Origin: an uncultured Bacilli bacterium | GTDB taxonomy: Bacteria > Bacillota_I > Bacilli_A > RF39 > UBA660 | Direction: 5' to 3' | Assembly: GCA_947624535.1 (NCBI GenBank) | Contig: CANQKU010000020.1 | Location: forward strand, 1-13,755 | DNA: 13,755 nucleotides | Shown: one piece after another, positions 6,566 through 12,810 of the stretch | Layout: each line of letters begins with the position of its first letter | How positions within the stretch are numbered: the stretch's first letter is position 1 | Notes under the pieces: model-generated | Database searches by the model: none | Told to the model about the DNA's origin: nothing | The model's input: only the letters and a program-made list of their open reading frames with translations | Translations under genes and position numbers: made by a program

Positions 6566-6594
6566 AGTATAATAAATTTGAAAAAATTTATGAA
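6566..6594 (-). promoter_or_regulatory. Candidate promoter for spoIIID
   Basis: On the minus strand TTCATA (6594-6589), 17 nt, TATACT (6571-6566) fits a sigma-A promoter. The same stretch also reads TCATAAA, 15 nt, TATACTTT, a partial match to the sigma-E pattern that drives spoIIID in Bacillus. The start would be at the AGAAGGA site. I cannot decide between the two sigma factors. Confidence 0.35.
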
Positions 6595-6619
6595 AAAAAT
6601 AGCAATTTTCTATGCTATT
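6593..6619 (-). terminator. Intrinsic terminator of spoIIQ, containing its stop codon
   Basis: On the minus strand AATAGCA (6619-6613) pairs with TGCTATT (6604-6598) around an 8-nt loop and leads into a run of T (6599-6593). The TAG stop (6617-6615) lies in the 5' arm. Confidence 0.75.
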
Positions 6620-7247
6620 CTTGGCTTTTTATTTCTTTATCAATATATAAATTAGGATCTACTACTTGTCCATTAGCATAAAGTTCAAAATGTAAATGAT
6701 TTCCCATATCTTTATCTAGTTTATTACTTCCACTTTTACCAATAGTTTGACCTTGAGTTAGGCTATCTCCTTTTTTAACAGATACTTCTCCTAAACTTTG
6801 ATAGGAAGTTACATATCCATTATCATGTTTAATTTCAACAACTTTTCCTAATAGGTCATCTTCTTTTACATCTATTACAGTACCAGATAATACTGAAACA
6901 ACGTCAAATACCTCATCTAGGATATAGTCAATTCCTGAATTTTGGATATAACTACCATCATAATAAGTGATTGACTTTTCTTGTTGACTACTATCTGCTT
7001 TGTAGTCATAAAAACTTTTTCCTACTTGTACTTTTTCATTTGTATATGGTTTTAACATTTTTACTGACTGACTAATTACAGGAATATCTTGACTTGTAAT
7101 AATACTAGATACATAAGTATAATTAGGTTTGACAGTATTCTTTTTCATCCCCTTAGAAATCATAAAGCCTCCTACTACAATAGTTAAAAATAAAACTACA
7201 TACAAACTTGTAATGACATATGATTTTAATTTTCTCTTTCTTCTCAT
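6615..7247 (-). CDS. spoIIQ: SpoIIQ, M23/LytM-domain engulfment protein, probably non-catalytic
   Basis: The 210-residue protein is a forespore membrane protein that binds mother-cell SpoIIIAH across the septum. A basic N terminus (MRRKRKLK), one membrane helix (about 12-31) and an extracytoplasmic M23 domain (about 100-205) are seen. The domain keeps LSGTVIDV, LLGKVVEIKHDNG, GQTIGKSG and the HxH motif NHLHFEL (His184, His186), but the HxGxD zinc motif is NSGID: the His is Asn103. Bacillus SpoIIQ also lacks this His, whereas many clostridial ones keep it. This predicts a structural role. Bacillus SpoIIQ is longer (about 283 residues). ATG at 7247 has GAGGTG at 5 nt. Upstream is the DUF1146 gene 50 nt away; next downstream is spoIIID. 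Confidence 0.88.
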   Translation of the reverse strand: MRRKRKLKSYVITSLYVVLFLTIVVGGFMISKGMKKNTVKPNYTYVSSIITSQDIPVISQSVKMLKPYTNEKVQVGKSFYDYKADSSQQEKSITYYDGSYIQNSGIDYILDEVFDVVSVLSGTVIDVKEDDLLGKVVEIKHDNGYVTSYQSLGEVSVKKGDSLTQGQTIGKSGSNKLDKDMGNHLHFELYANGQVVDPNLYIDKEIKSQE

Positions 7248-7263
7248 TTTTTCACCTCATTAA

Positions 7264-7292
7264 GAGTTTGACCCAAAATTGAGGTTTTATAC
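7264..7292 (-). promoter_or_regulatory. Possible sigma-F-like promoter for spoIIQ
   Basis: On the minus strand GTATA (7292-7288) and GGTCAAACTC (7273-7264) resemble the sigma-F elements (GywTA and GGnrAnAnTw), but the spacer is 14 nt, shorter than the usual ~16, and two -10 positions disagree. Start would fall at the GAGGTG ribosome binding site. Confidence 0.25.
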
Positions 7293-7297
7293 TTAAT

Positions 7298-7495
7298 TTA
7301 AAAAAATTTTAAAGACGTAAATAAATCCCACATAAAATTAGTAACTAAATAAATAAAAGAAATCCCTAAAAAGAAATAAAATAATCTAGCTTGCATAATT
7401 TTATTTTTTTTAAAAATTTTATTAATATCTATAGAATCCATTGCCCAAATAACTAAGATTGTGGATACAATATATAATAAAAATTTACCTGTCAT
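7298..7495 (-). CDS. DUF1146/YwzB-like small membrane protein
   Basis: The 65-residue protein has two membrane segments (about 4-19 and 38-56) joined by a short basic loop (DINKIFKKNKIMQAR). The pattern of a Trp near the end of the first helix, the KxxxQARL stretch and a second helix ending in NFMWDLF resembles the DUF1146 family (YwzB in B. subtilis), whose gene also lies close to murAA. Function is unknown. ATG at 7495 is preferred because TGAGGA is 8 nt upstream; an earlier ATG at 7510 lies before that site. Either start overlaps the 3' end of rpiB, so translation is probably coupled and transcription shared. Confidence 0.65.
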   Translation of the reverse strand: MTGKFLLYIVSTILVIWAMDSIDINKIFKKNKIMQARLFYFFLGISFIYLVTNFMWDLFTSLKFF

Positions 7496-7931
7496 AAGAG
7501 TTGTCCTCATAATCTTTTATTTTTTTAATTCTACGAATGTGTCTTTCTTCATTAGAAAATGGGGTATTACAAAATGTTTCAATTAAATCTTTGGCTAAGT
7601 CTACGGAAGTATTAGCAGAAAAAGCTAAGATATTGGCATCATTATCGATACGAGTCATTTTTGCTTCTGCTACATTAGAAACTTTAGCACAACGAATTCC
7701 TTTTACTTTATTACATGCTATAGAAATTCCTATGCCACTACCACATATAGCAACACCGAAATCTACTTCTTTATTTTTTACTTTTTCACCTAATATAAAA
7801 GCATAGTCAGGATAGTCCACACTATCAACGCTATTTGTTCCATAGTCAATTACTTCGATATCGTTAATACTTTTTTTTAAATCTTCTTTTAATTGATAAC
7901 CTCTATGATCACTTACTATTCCTATTTTCAT
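7485..7931 (-). CDS. rpiB: Ribose-5-phosphate isomerase B (RpiB/LacAB family)
   Basis: The 148-residue enzyme interconverts ribose-5-phosphate and ribulose-5-phosphate in the pentose phosphate pathway. It begins MKIGIVSDHRG with Asp8/His9, has DYGTN at 29-33, catalytic Cys63 in AICGSGIGISIACNK (61-75), and C-terminal FSNEERHIRRI with His131 and Arg134. The conserved VDYPDYA stretch is at 38-44. ATG at 7931 follows TGAGGTGG closely; the preceding in-frame ATG lies before that site. It follows the L31 terminator and has a TATAAT at 7953-7948. RpiB rather than LacA/LacB because no lactose genes accompany it. Confidence 0.93.
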   Translation of the reverse strand: MKIGIVSDHRGYQLKEDLKKSINDIEVIDYGTNSVDSVDYPDYAFILGEKVKNKEVDFGVAICGSGIGISIACNKVKGIRCAKVSNVAEAKMTRIDNDANILAFSANTSVDLAKDLIETFCNTPFSNEERHIRRIKKIKDYEDNSYDR

Positions 7932-7947
7932 AATCCACCTCAACATT

Positions 7948-7953
7948 ATTATA
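7948..7953 (-). promoter_or_regulatory. -10 box for rpiB
   Basis: A perfect TATAAT on the minus strand lies between the rpmE terminator and rpiB; no good -35 at 16-18 nt. The start near 7941 abuts the ribosome binding site TTGAGGTGG (7942-7934). Confidence 0.4.
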
Positions 7954-7957
7954 ACTC

Positions 7958-7985
7958 AAAAAAGAAGCAATTACGCTTCTTTTTT
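7958..7985 (-). terminator. Strong intrinsic terminator of rpmE with the stop codon in its loop
   Basis: On the minus strand AAAAAAGAAGC (7985-7975) and GCTTCTTTTTT (7968-7958) form a perfect 11-bp stem. The 6-nt loop contains the TAA stop of rpmE (7973-7971), and the T6 serves as both 3' arm and U tract. Confidence 0.85.
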
Positions 7986-8183
7986 ATCAATACCGTATTT
8001 TTTATAAAATTTATCTACATTTCCTTTACGTGCTGCTCCTCTTTGTTGACCAGTATAAAATGGATGGCATTTTGAACAAACTTCAACTGAGATTGCTTCT
8101 TTGTTAGATCTTGTTTTAAAAGTTTCTCCACATGCACAAGTAACTGTACAATCCATATATTCTGGATGAATTCCTTTTTTCAT
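7971..8183 (-). CDS. rpmE: Ribosomal protein bL31 (zinc-binding type A)
   Basis: The 70-residue large-subunit protein bridges the two ribosomal subunits. It starts MKKGIHPEYMDCTVTC. The zinc ligands of the C+ form are present: Cys16, Cys18, Cys36 and Cys39 (CAC, CSKC), followed by HPFYTGQQR and the basic VDKFYKKYG. The zinc-free type lacks these cysteines. The frame is open for 29 codons upstream but ATG at 8183 has GAAGGAG 8 nt away and matches the family. It has its own promoter (8242-8270), a hairpin in its leader and a strong terminator, so it is an independent unit. Confidence 0.96.
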   Translation of the reverse strand: MKKGIHPEYMDCTVTCACGETFKTRSNKEAISVEVCSKCHPFYTGQQRGAARKGNVDKFYKKYGIDKKEA

Positions 8184-8202
8184 ACTTTTCTCTCCTTCCG
8201 CC

Positions 8203-8221
8203 ATGACTTTTCTTAAGCCAT
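8203..8221 (-). promoter_or_regulatory. Hairpin in the rpmE leader
   Basis: On the minus strand ATGGCTT (8221-8215) pairs with AAGTCAT (8209-8203) with one G-U pair and a 5-nt loop, ending just before the GGAAGGAG ribosome binding site. L31 leaders with autoregulatory structure are known in Firmicutes; no match to a described family is claimed. Confidence 0.35.
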
Positions 8222-8241
8222 AGTAATTCAATTGCGTTATT

Positions 8242-8270
8242 AGTATACCAAGTTTTAAAACTTTTAGCAA
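8242..8270 (-). promoter_or_regulatory. Promoter for rpmE
   Basis: On the minus strand TTGCTA (8270-8265), 17 nt, TATACT (8247-8242), with TG one base before the -10 (TGGTATACT). The -35 overlaps the TAA stop of the upstream cupin gene. The leader is about 50 nt. Confidence 0.7.
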
Positions 8271-8650
8271 GTTTTTTTGAAACTTTTTGCTGTTTCTACC
8301 TTTTTCTCTTTAGTTAATACCTTAGATTTAGAATATTTAATTAAAGAATTTTCCAAAGCCATATCAATAGAATGTTCTTTTCCAGGGAAACAAATATTAC
8401 TATTTGCTTCTTTACCATTTATTAAAATTTTACCATATTGTAATTCATACTTTTCCATATCATCTATATGTTTATGAGGTAAAATTCTTGTTCCCTTTGG
8501 TAAAAATAAATATCCCCATTCTTCGTTATCTATTCTAATATCACCACTTATACGTATTTTTAAAATATCACCTACCGCTATATCTTTAGGTAGCATAGAC
8601 ATTTCTTCATAGTCATCAGGTATTGTTGCTAAAAATTCACCTAATTTCAT
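8264..8650 (-). CDS. Small single-domain cupin, function unknown
   Basis: The 128-residue protein matches cupin motif 1, G(X)5HXH(X)4E(X)6G, exactly: Gly53, His59, His61, Glu66, Gly73 in GTRILPHKHIDDMEKYEL. Motif 2 is partial: FPGKEH with His93 (P-G-x-x-H, one residue shorter than the classic spacing). The four probable metal ligands are therefore all present. No signal peptide; a basic tail (about 107-128) follows. Substrate is unknown and the sequence is too short and generic for a family name. ATG at 8650 has AAGGAGG at 6 nt. A near-consensus promoter precedes it, so it is probably well expressed and independent of murA. Confidence 0.8.
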   Translation of the reverse strand: MKLGEFLATIPDDYEEMSMLPKDIAVGDILKIRISGDIRIDNEEWGYLFLPKGTRILPHKHIDDMEKYELQYGKILINGKEANSNICFPGKEHSIDMALENSLIKYSKSKVLTKEKKVETAKSFKKTC

Positions 8651-8674
8651 CCTATCCCTCCTTAAGTGCCACCT

Positions 8675-8703
8675 ATTATATCATAATACTTTATTTATTT
8701 CAA
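8675..8703 (-). promoter_or_regulatory. Near-consensus sigma-A promoter for the cupin gene
   Basis: On the minus strand TTGAAA (8703-8698, 5/6), exactly 17 nt, TATAAT (8680-8675, 6/6), with an extended TG (TGATATAAT). The -35 overlaps the TGA stop of the upstream gene. It is the best promoter in the window. Confidence 0.85.
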
Positions 8704-9413
8704 TAATTTATTTTCATATATAAATTAGAATACATCTTTTTATACCCAGAGACATTAGGATAATAACTATTAGGATTATCTAAATACATAGATAAATTAT
8801 TATTCATATTACTATTATCAATATAGATAATATTTTTTCTTTTAGAATACTCTTTATAATTTTCATTTAACATATCCAATAATTTTTTATCCACAGCATC
8901 TTGTGGATAAAAGTTATAATATCCAATTAAATATATTTTTTGTTTATAATACTTATTTATTTCATTCATTAACTTTTCTAAATCCATCATAATATTCTTG
9001 ATAATATTTTCATCACTATTTTCTATATCACTTATATAAATATTTTTTCTATATATTAAGTCATTTAACCCTATCGAAATAGTTAATATATCAGCATCTC
9101 TCAAAGCTTGTTTTATATTTTTACTAGTTTGTTCATTAATTAAAATCATATTATATAAATCTCTTATCATTATATCTTCTTCACCATAGTTATAATAACT
9201 ACTTAACTGATTATTAGAATTTATTTCATCTTTTAAATAGTCACTGTAACTATAACTTTTTTCTCCATAGGAATTTACACCCTTAGCATATCCATCTCCT
9301 AAGGCAACATAATTAATATTTTTGATATTATAATTACTTGCATAGATTAAATATACTAATATACAGGTTATTATGAAAACAATTAGTTTGGCATATTTAG
9401 TAATTAATTTCAT
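8700..9413 (-). CDS. Membrane-anchored SGNH/GDSL-fold protein with a degenerate active site
   Basis: The 237-residue protein has an N-terminal membrane anchor (about 9-25) and an extracytoplasmic SGNH-like domain. Block I reads NYVALGDGYAKG, where the catalytic Ser of GDS is Gly41. Block III is intact (ISIGLNDL, Asn117-Asp118). Block V reads NSYYPNVSGY: the DxxHP Asp and His are Asn215 and Tyr218, while PNxxGY is kept. All three triad residues are thus substituted, so hydrolase activity is unlikely and a binding or structural role is inferred. It is rich in Asn, Tyr and Lys. GGAGG sits 6 nt before ATG 9413. It lies between murA and the cupin gene, where B. subtilis has spoIID after murAA. Reading frame is intact, so not a pseudogene. 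Confidence 0.75.
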   Translation of the reverse strand: MKLITKYAKLIVFIITCILVYLIYASNYNIKNINYVALGDGYAKGVNSYGEKSYSYSDYLKDEINSNNQLSSYYNYGEEDIMIRDLYNMILINEQTSKNIKQALRDADILTISIGLNDLIYRKNIYISDIENSDENIIKNIMMDLEKLMNEINKYYKQKIYLIGYYNFYPQDAVDKKLLDMLNENYKEYSKRKNIIYIDNSNMNNNLSMYLDNPNSYYPNVSGYKKMYSNLYMKINY

Positions 9414-9422
9414 ATTTCCTCC

Positions 9423-9466
9423 AAATAAAAAGAATAAAGCTTTTTATTATTATATTTCTTTATTCT
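9423..9466 (-). terminator. Terminator of murA with the stop codon in its loop
   Basis: On the minus strand AGAATAAAG (9466-9458) pairs perfectly with CTTTATTCT (9439-9431); the 18-nt loop contains the murA TAA (9452-9450). A T-rich tail (TTTTATTT, 9430-9423) follows. The large loop and A/T-rich stem may allow read-through to the next gene, whose ATG is only 10 nt further. Confidence 0.55.
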
Positions 9467-10703
9467 CTATTTTAGCACCTACGCCAACTAGTTTTTCCAC
9501 AATTTGTTCATAGCCTCTTAGAATATGGTCAATATTTGTGATGATAGTAACACCTGTTGCGGCTAAGCCTGCGACTAACATGGCTGCTCCTGCTCGTAAG
9601 TCAGTTGCTACAACTGTTGTCCCTGTTAATTTAGTTGGTCCAAAAACAGTTGCAGTTTGATTTTTAACCGTAATATCAGCGCCTAATTCATTTAAGTACG
9701 CAATATGCATAAAGCGATTTTCCCAAATAGTTTCTTCTACTTTACTTTTTCCCTCACATTGTGTTAATAAAACTGTAAATGGTTGCTGTAAGTCAGTTGG
9801 AAAACCTGGATATACACTTGTTTTAATATTAGTTGGAATATATTTATCTGGCTTAGAAACAATTACATAGTCTATTCCAATTTGAACATGTGCTCCAATT
9901 TCTAATAGTTTTGAAGTTAGTGCCTCTAAGTGAGCTGGAATAATATTATCTATTTTTAAATTTTTTCCACACATAGCACCAATAATCATATATGTTCCTG
10001 CTTCTATACGATCAGGTATTACTTCATGAAAACACCCATGAAGATAATCTACCCCCTCTATTTTAATAGTAGACGTTCCAGCACCACTGATTTTAGCTCC
10101 CATACTATTTAAAAATGTAGCAATGTTAACAATTTCTGGTTCTTTAGCAGCATTATCAATAGTCGTAATTCCCTTAGCTTTTACTGCCGCTAACATAATA
10201 TTTATAGTTGCACCAACTGAGGCAAAATCTAAATAGATATTAGCACCTTTTAATTCTTCAGCTTCAACAATATATTGATTATTATGATTAGTTATAGTAG
10301 CACCTAATGACTCAAAACCTTTTAAATGCAAGTTAATTGGACGTTTACCAATCGAACAACCTCCAGGAAAACACATAACAGCTTTCTTATATTTTCCTAA
10401 AAGAGCTCCCATAAAATAATAAGATGCTCTTAATTTTTTACAGTGAATTTCATTAATATCAGTATTTATCATCTCAGTTGGATCAATAATAATACTTTCA
10501 CTTGCTCTTTTTACTTTTACATTTAAAGTTTCCAAAATTTCACATAATGCATCTGTATCAGTAATTTCTGGTATGTTGCAAATTGTTGTCTCCTCATCAG
10601 CTAATATAGCAGCTGGAATTAATGCAACACTAGCATTTTTAGCCCCACTTATTCTAATAGATCCTGATAATTCATAATTACCATTTATCTCTAATACTCT
10701 CAT
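9450..10703 (-). CDS. murA: UDP-N-acetylglucosamine 1-carboxyvinyltransferase (MurA)
   Basis: The 417-residue cytoplasmic enzyme transfers enolpyruvate from PEP to UDP-GlcNAc, the first committed step of peptidoglycan synthesis. Lys22/Asn23 are in SGAKNA, catalytic Cys116 is in PGGCSIGKRP (113-122), Asp304 is in GFPTDLQQP (300-308), and TDLRAGAAML provides the PEP-binding Arg near 397. Cys116 predicts fosfomycin sensitivity of this isozyme. Position near spoIIQ and spoIIID suggests the MurAA lineage; Firmicutes often carry a second copy elsewhere. ATG at 10703 follows GAGGT by 6 nt. It follows a terminator, so it has its own promoter, not clearly seen. Confidence 0.96.
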   Translation of the reverse strand: MRVLEINGNYELSGSIRISGAKNASVALIPAAILADEETTICNIPEITDTDALCEILETLNVKVKRASESIIIDPTEMINTDINEIHCKKLRASYYFMGALLGKYKKAVMCFPGGCSIGKRPINLHLKGFESLGATITNHNNQYIVEAEELKGANIYLDFASVGATINIMLAAVKAKGITTIDNAAKEPEIVNIATFLNSMGAKISGAGTSTIKIEGVDYLHGCFHEVIPDRIEAGTYMIIGAMCGKNLKIDNIIPAHLEALTSKLLEIGAHVQIGIDYVIVSKPDKYIPTNIKTSVYPGFPTDLQQPFTVLLTQCEGKSKVEETIWENRFMHIAYLNELGADITVKNQTATVFGPTKLTGTTVVATDLRAGAAMLVAGLAATGVTIITNIDHILRGYEQIVEKLVGVGAKIENKEI

Positions 10704-10745
10704 TTACATACCTCAAATCTATTCAATATTATTTTATTACTATTT

Positions 10746-10774
10746 AAAAAAGTAGTTACATTGTTTTAACTACT
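10746..10774 (-). terminator. Intrinsic terminator after mntP
   Basis: On the minus strand AGTAGTTA (10774-10767) and TAACTACT (10758-10751) form a perfect 8-bp stem with an 8-nt loop, followed by six T (10751-10746). It ends the prfA-to-mntP cluster, some 50 nt past the mntP stop. Confidence 0.85.
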
Positions 10775-10827
10775 AATAATTATAGAGAATTTATATCATT
10801 TAGTCAATTATTTATAAAGAGAAACAC

Positions 10828-11373
10828 CTACATAAAATAAGCCAAGATATATTTAATAGATAAAATAAGTAAAATAATTATTCCAATCACTTTAGATATT
10901 ACACCTACTTTTTGACTTAACAGTTTACCAAGTAGTAATCCTGCCATAGTAAATAGACAACTTACAATTGAAAAGATTAATCCTGCGACTACGACATTTT
11001 GATTACTTAGTGATAAAGCAAGTCCCACCGTAAAACTATCTATACTAACGGCTAATCCAAATAGAAATAATTCTAAATAGCGATCTAATCTATATTTACT
11101 CTCACTTTCAGAAAATGACATTATCATCTCTATCATTAATACTAAGAAGACTATTCCTGCGACTAAATTAGCATAACTATTAAATTTTAATAAAAATAAT
11201 CTACCTAATAGACCACTAAGATTTGGCATAACAAAATGATAAATTCCTACAATAATTGGTAGTAAAATCATTTGTTTTTTCTTTATTTCATTTGTTCCAT
11301 AAACAATTGCTAAAGAAAAAGCATCCATACTTAGTCCTACTGCCATAAAAAAATAAAGAAATATAGAAGACAT
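10828..11373 (-). CDS. mntP: MntP-family manganese efflux protein
   Basis: The 181-residue membrane protein has six predicted helices in two related halves, with the paired family motifs GLSMDAFSLAI (Asp17) and GLAVSIDSFTVGLAL (Asp112). The family exports Mn(II). The B. subtilis homologue (YwlD) also lies just after spoIIR, which supports orthology. ATG at 11373 follows AGAAGGTG by about 5 nt. It is 31 nt after spoIIR and should be co-transcribed with it; no manganese-sensing (yybP-ykoY) leader fits into that gap. A YtaF-like sporulation relative is an alternative name for the fold, but synteny favours MntP. Confidence 0.88.
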   Translation of the reverse strand: MSSIFLYFFMAVGLSMDAFSLAIVYGTNEIKKKQMILLPIIVGIYHFVMPNLSGLLGRLFLLKFNSYANLVAGIVFLVLMIEMIMSFSESESKYRLDRYLELFLFGLAVSIDSFTVGLALSLSNQNVVVAGLIFSIVSCLFTMAGLLLGKLLSQKVGVISKVIGIIILLILSIKYILAYFM

Positions 11374-11404
11374 TCCATCACCTTCTATATTTTATTAAAT
11401 TAAT

Positions 11405-11941
11405 CTATGAAAAATACTTATCAATAATTTCTTTTACAAAAGAAGTATATTTAATCTCATCTTCATCTATTTCTTCTGCTTCTAACAAACATAATGGTGG
11501 AAATAAGACGCACCAAAAATTTTTACCAGCTCCATCTCCTAAGGTTACTACAAGAGATTCATATTGACCTGCCTTATAGTGAACTCCTCTATATTCTTTT
11601 TCAGGGAAATAATGAGATCCATAGTCAATTGAATATGAACTATTAATTTTATTATCAAGTAAAGTTTTATCGATATTAGTTTTAAATTCATTAATATTAC
11701 TACTTAATGTTTTTCTAGCATCTTCTAAACTATTAGCATCTTTTAAAAGTTTCATCACATCTACTTTTAAATTATCCGCAACTATTTCTTTTTCAGCTTG
11801 ATCTTTACTAGAATTACTACTAGCAATAACTCTAAATCTAATAGATTCTTTTGGAATTACTATTTGAGTATTTTCTTGATTATTGATACTTGCTATAAAT
11901 ATAGTAATTAATACTAATAATATAGTCATAATTTTTTTCAA
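11405..11941 (-). CDS. spoIIR: SpoIIR, forespore signal for pro-sigma-E processing
   Basis: The 178-residue secreted protein activates the septal protease SpoIIGA. An N-terminal signal/anchor (about 4-19) precedes the family block IPKESIRFRVIASSNSSKDQ (29-48), which matches the Bacillus IP-E-IRLRV-A-S-S pattern. The C-terminal signature is YFPEKEYRG, AGQYESLVVTLGDGAGKNFW and CVLFPPLCLLE (144-154). The start is TTG at 11941, 9 nt after AAAGGTGG; the next ATG is four codons in and too far from that site. prmC is 47 nt upstream, as in the prfA-prmC-spoIIR order of Bacillus. An inverted repeat covers part of its ribosome binding site. Confidence 0.93.
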   Translation of the reverse strand: MKKIMTILLVLITIFIASINNQENTQIVIPKESIRFRVIASSNSSKDQAEKEIVADNLKVDVMKLLKDANSLEDARKTLSSNINEFKTNIDKTLLDNKINSSYSIDYGSHYFPEKEYRGVHYKAGQYESLVVTLGDGAGKNFWCVLFPPLCLLEAEEIDEDEIKYTSFVKEIIDKYFS

Positions 11942-11946
11942 AAATA

Positions 11947-11976
11947 ATTACCACCTTTCAACTAAATAGTGGTAAT
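11947..11976 (-). promoter_or_regulatory. Hairpin that includes the spoIIR ribosome binding site
   Basis: On the minus strand ATTACCAC (11976-11969) and GTGGTAAT (11954-11947) form a perfect 8-bp stem with a 14-nt loop. GTGG of the 3' arm is the second half of the ribosome binding site AAAGGTGG of spoIIR. In the long read-through transcript from prmC the site would be half closed. Confidence 0.5.
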
Positions 11977-11988
11977 AATTAATTTTTT

Positions 11989-12810
11989 TTATTCACTTTT
12001 ATAAATAAAAATCATTCTATCTTTATCAGATAAATCTTTTTTAGTAACTATTTCTACATTTTTGAAATATGTATTTATCAAATCTAATAAATCTTGTCTT
12101 TGAGTAGCACCTATTTCTAAAGCTATTAGATATTTATCTTTAAGATAATTTTTAGCTTGTGATAATATTTTTTGATAAATATCTAATCCTTTACTACCAG
12201 CATATAAAGCTATATGGGGTTCATTATTTTTAACAATATCTTCAATTTCTTCATCTGTTTTAATATATGGTGGATTACTAATTATTACGTCATATTTTTC
12301 ATTAACATTTGAAAAAACATCACTTTCTATGAAGTTAACATTTAACTGTAAGAGAGAAGCATTTTTCCTAGCTACTTCTATAGCTTCTTTACTAATATCT
12401 AGTAAGTCAATAGAAGCATTTGGAAATTTTTGTTTCAAAGTTAGACCAATTACACCACTTCCACAGCCAATATCTAATATTTTAATAGGACCATTAAAAT
12501 TATCTTTAATATAATTAATTGTATTTTCTACTAATTCCTCGGTTTCAAATCTAGGAATTAAAACATTTTCATTAACTAAATAAGTATTTCCAAAAAAATT
12601 TACTGATCCTATTGCATATTGTAAGGGTATACCATTTCTTAAGGCATTAATCTCACTTTTATACTTGTCACATACTTCTTGATCTATGATATCTTCTAAG
12701 TGATTTAATAACTCTAAGGGATTTAAGTTTAATAAGTCGGCAAGTAAAAGTTTAACATGATCAGAATGGCAATACTGTTTTCCATAGGTAAGTAAATCTT
12801 CAACTCTCAT
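11989..12810 (-). CDS. prmC: Release factor glutamine methyltransferase PrmC
   Basis: The 273-residue cytoplasmic enzyme methylates the Gln of the GGQ motif in RF1/RF2 with S-adenosylmethionine. An N-terminal helical domain (1-75) with GIPLQYAIG at 60-68, the linker NVLIPRFETEELVE (82-95), the Rossmann SAM site LDIGCGSGVIGL (112-123), and the catalytic NPPYI (179-183) are all in the family positions. The ATG (12810-12808) overlaps the preceding stop by one base (TAATG), with GAGGAG upstream, so translation is coupled. Its substrate gene prfA lies two genes upstream. Confidence 0.95.
   Translation of the reverse strand: MRVEDLLTYGKQYCHSDHVKLLLADLLNLNPLELLNHLEDIIDQEVCDKYKSEINALRNGIPLQYAIGSVNFFGNTYLVNENVLIPRFETEELVENTINYIKDNFNGPIKILDIGCGSGVIGLTLKQKFPNASIDLLDISKEAIEVARKNASLLQLNVNFIESDVFSNVNEKYDVIISNPPYIKTDEEIEDIVKNNEPHIALYAGSKGLDIYQKILSQAKNYLKDKYLIALEIGATQRQDLLDLINTYFKNVEIVTKKDLSDKDRMIFIYKSE

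Noticed and set aside
7893..8075. 60-codon plus-strand open frame
   Set aside because: Shadow across the rpiB start, the rpmE terminator and rpmE; composition is Phe/Tyr/Ser-rich from antisense AT-rich sequence.
8184..8270. 29-residue N-terminal extension of L31
   Set aside because: The segment contains the promoter -10 and the leader; the ATG at 8183 has a proper ribosome binding site and matches L31.
8257..8275. 7-bp inverted repeat at the cupin stop codon as a terminator
   Set aside because: On the minus strand it is followed by AAAACT, not a T run, and overlaps the rpmE -35; the T run lies on the plus strand where no gene ends.
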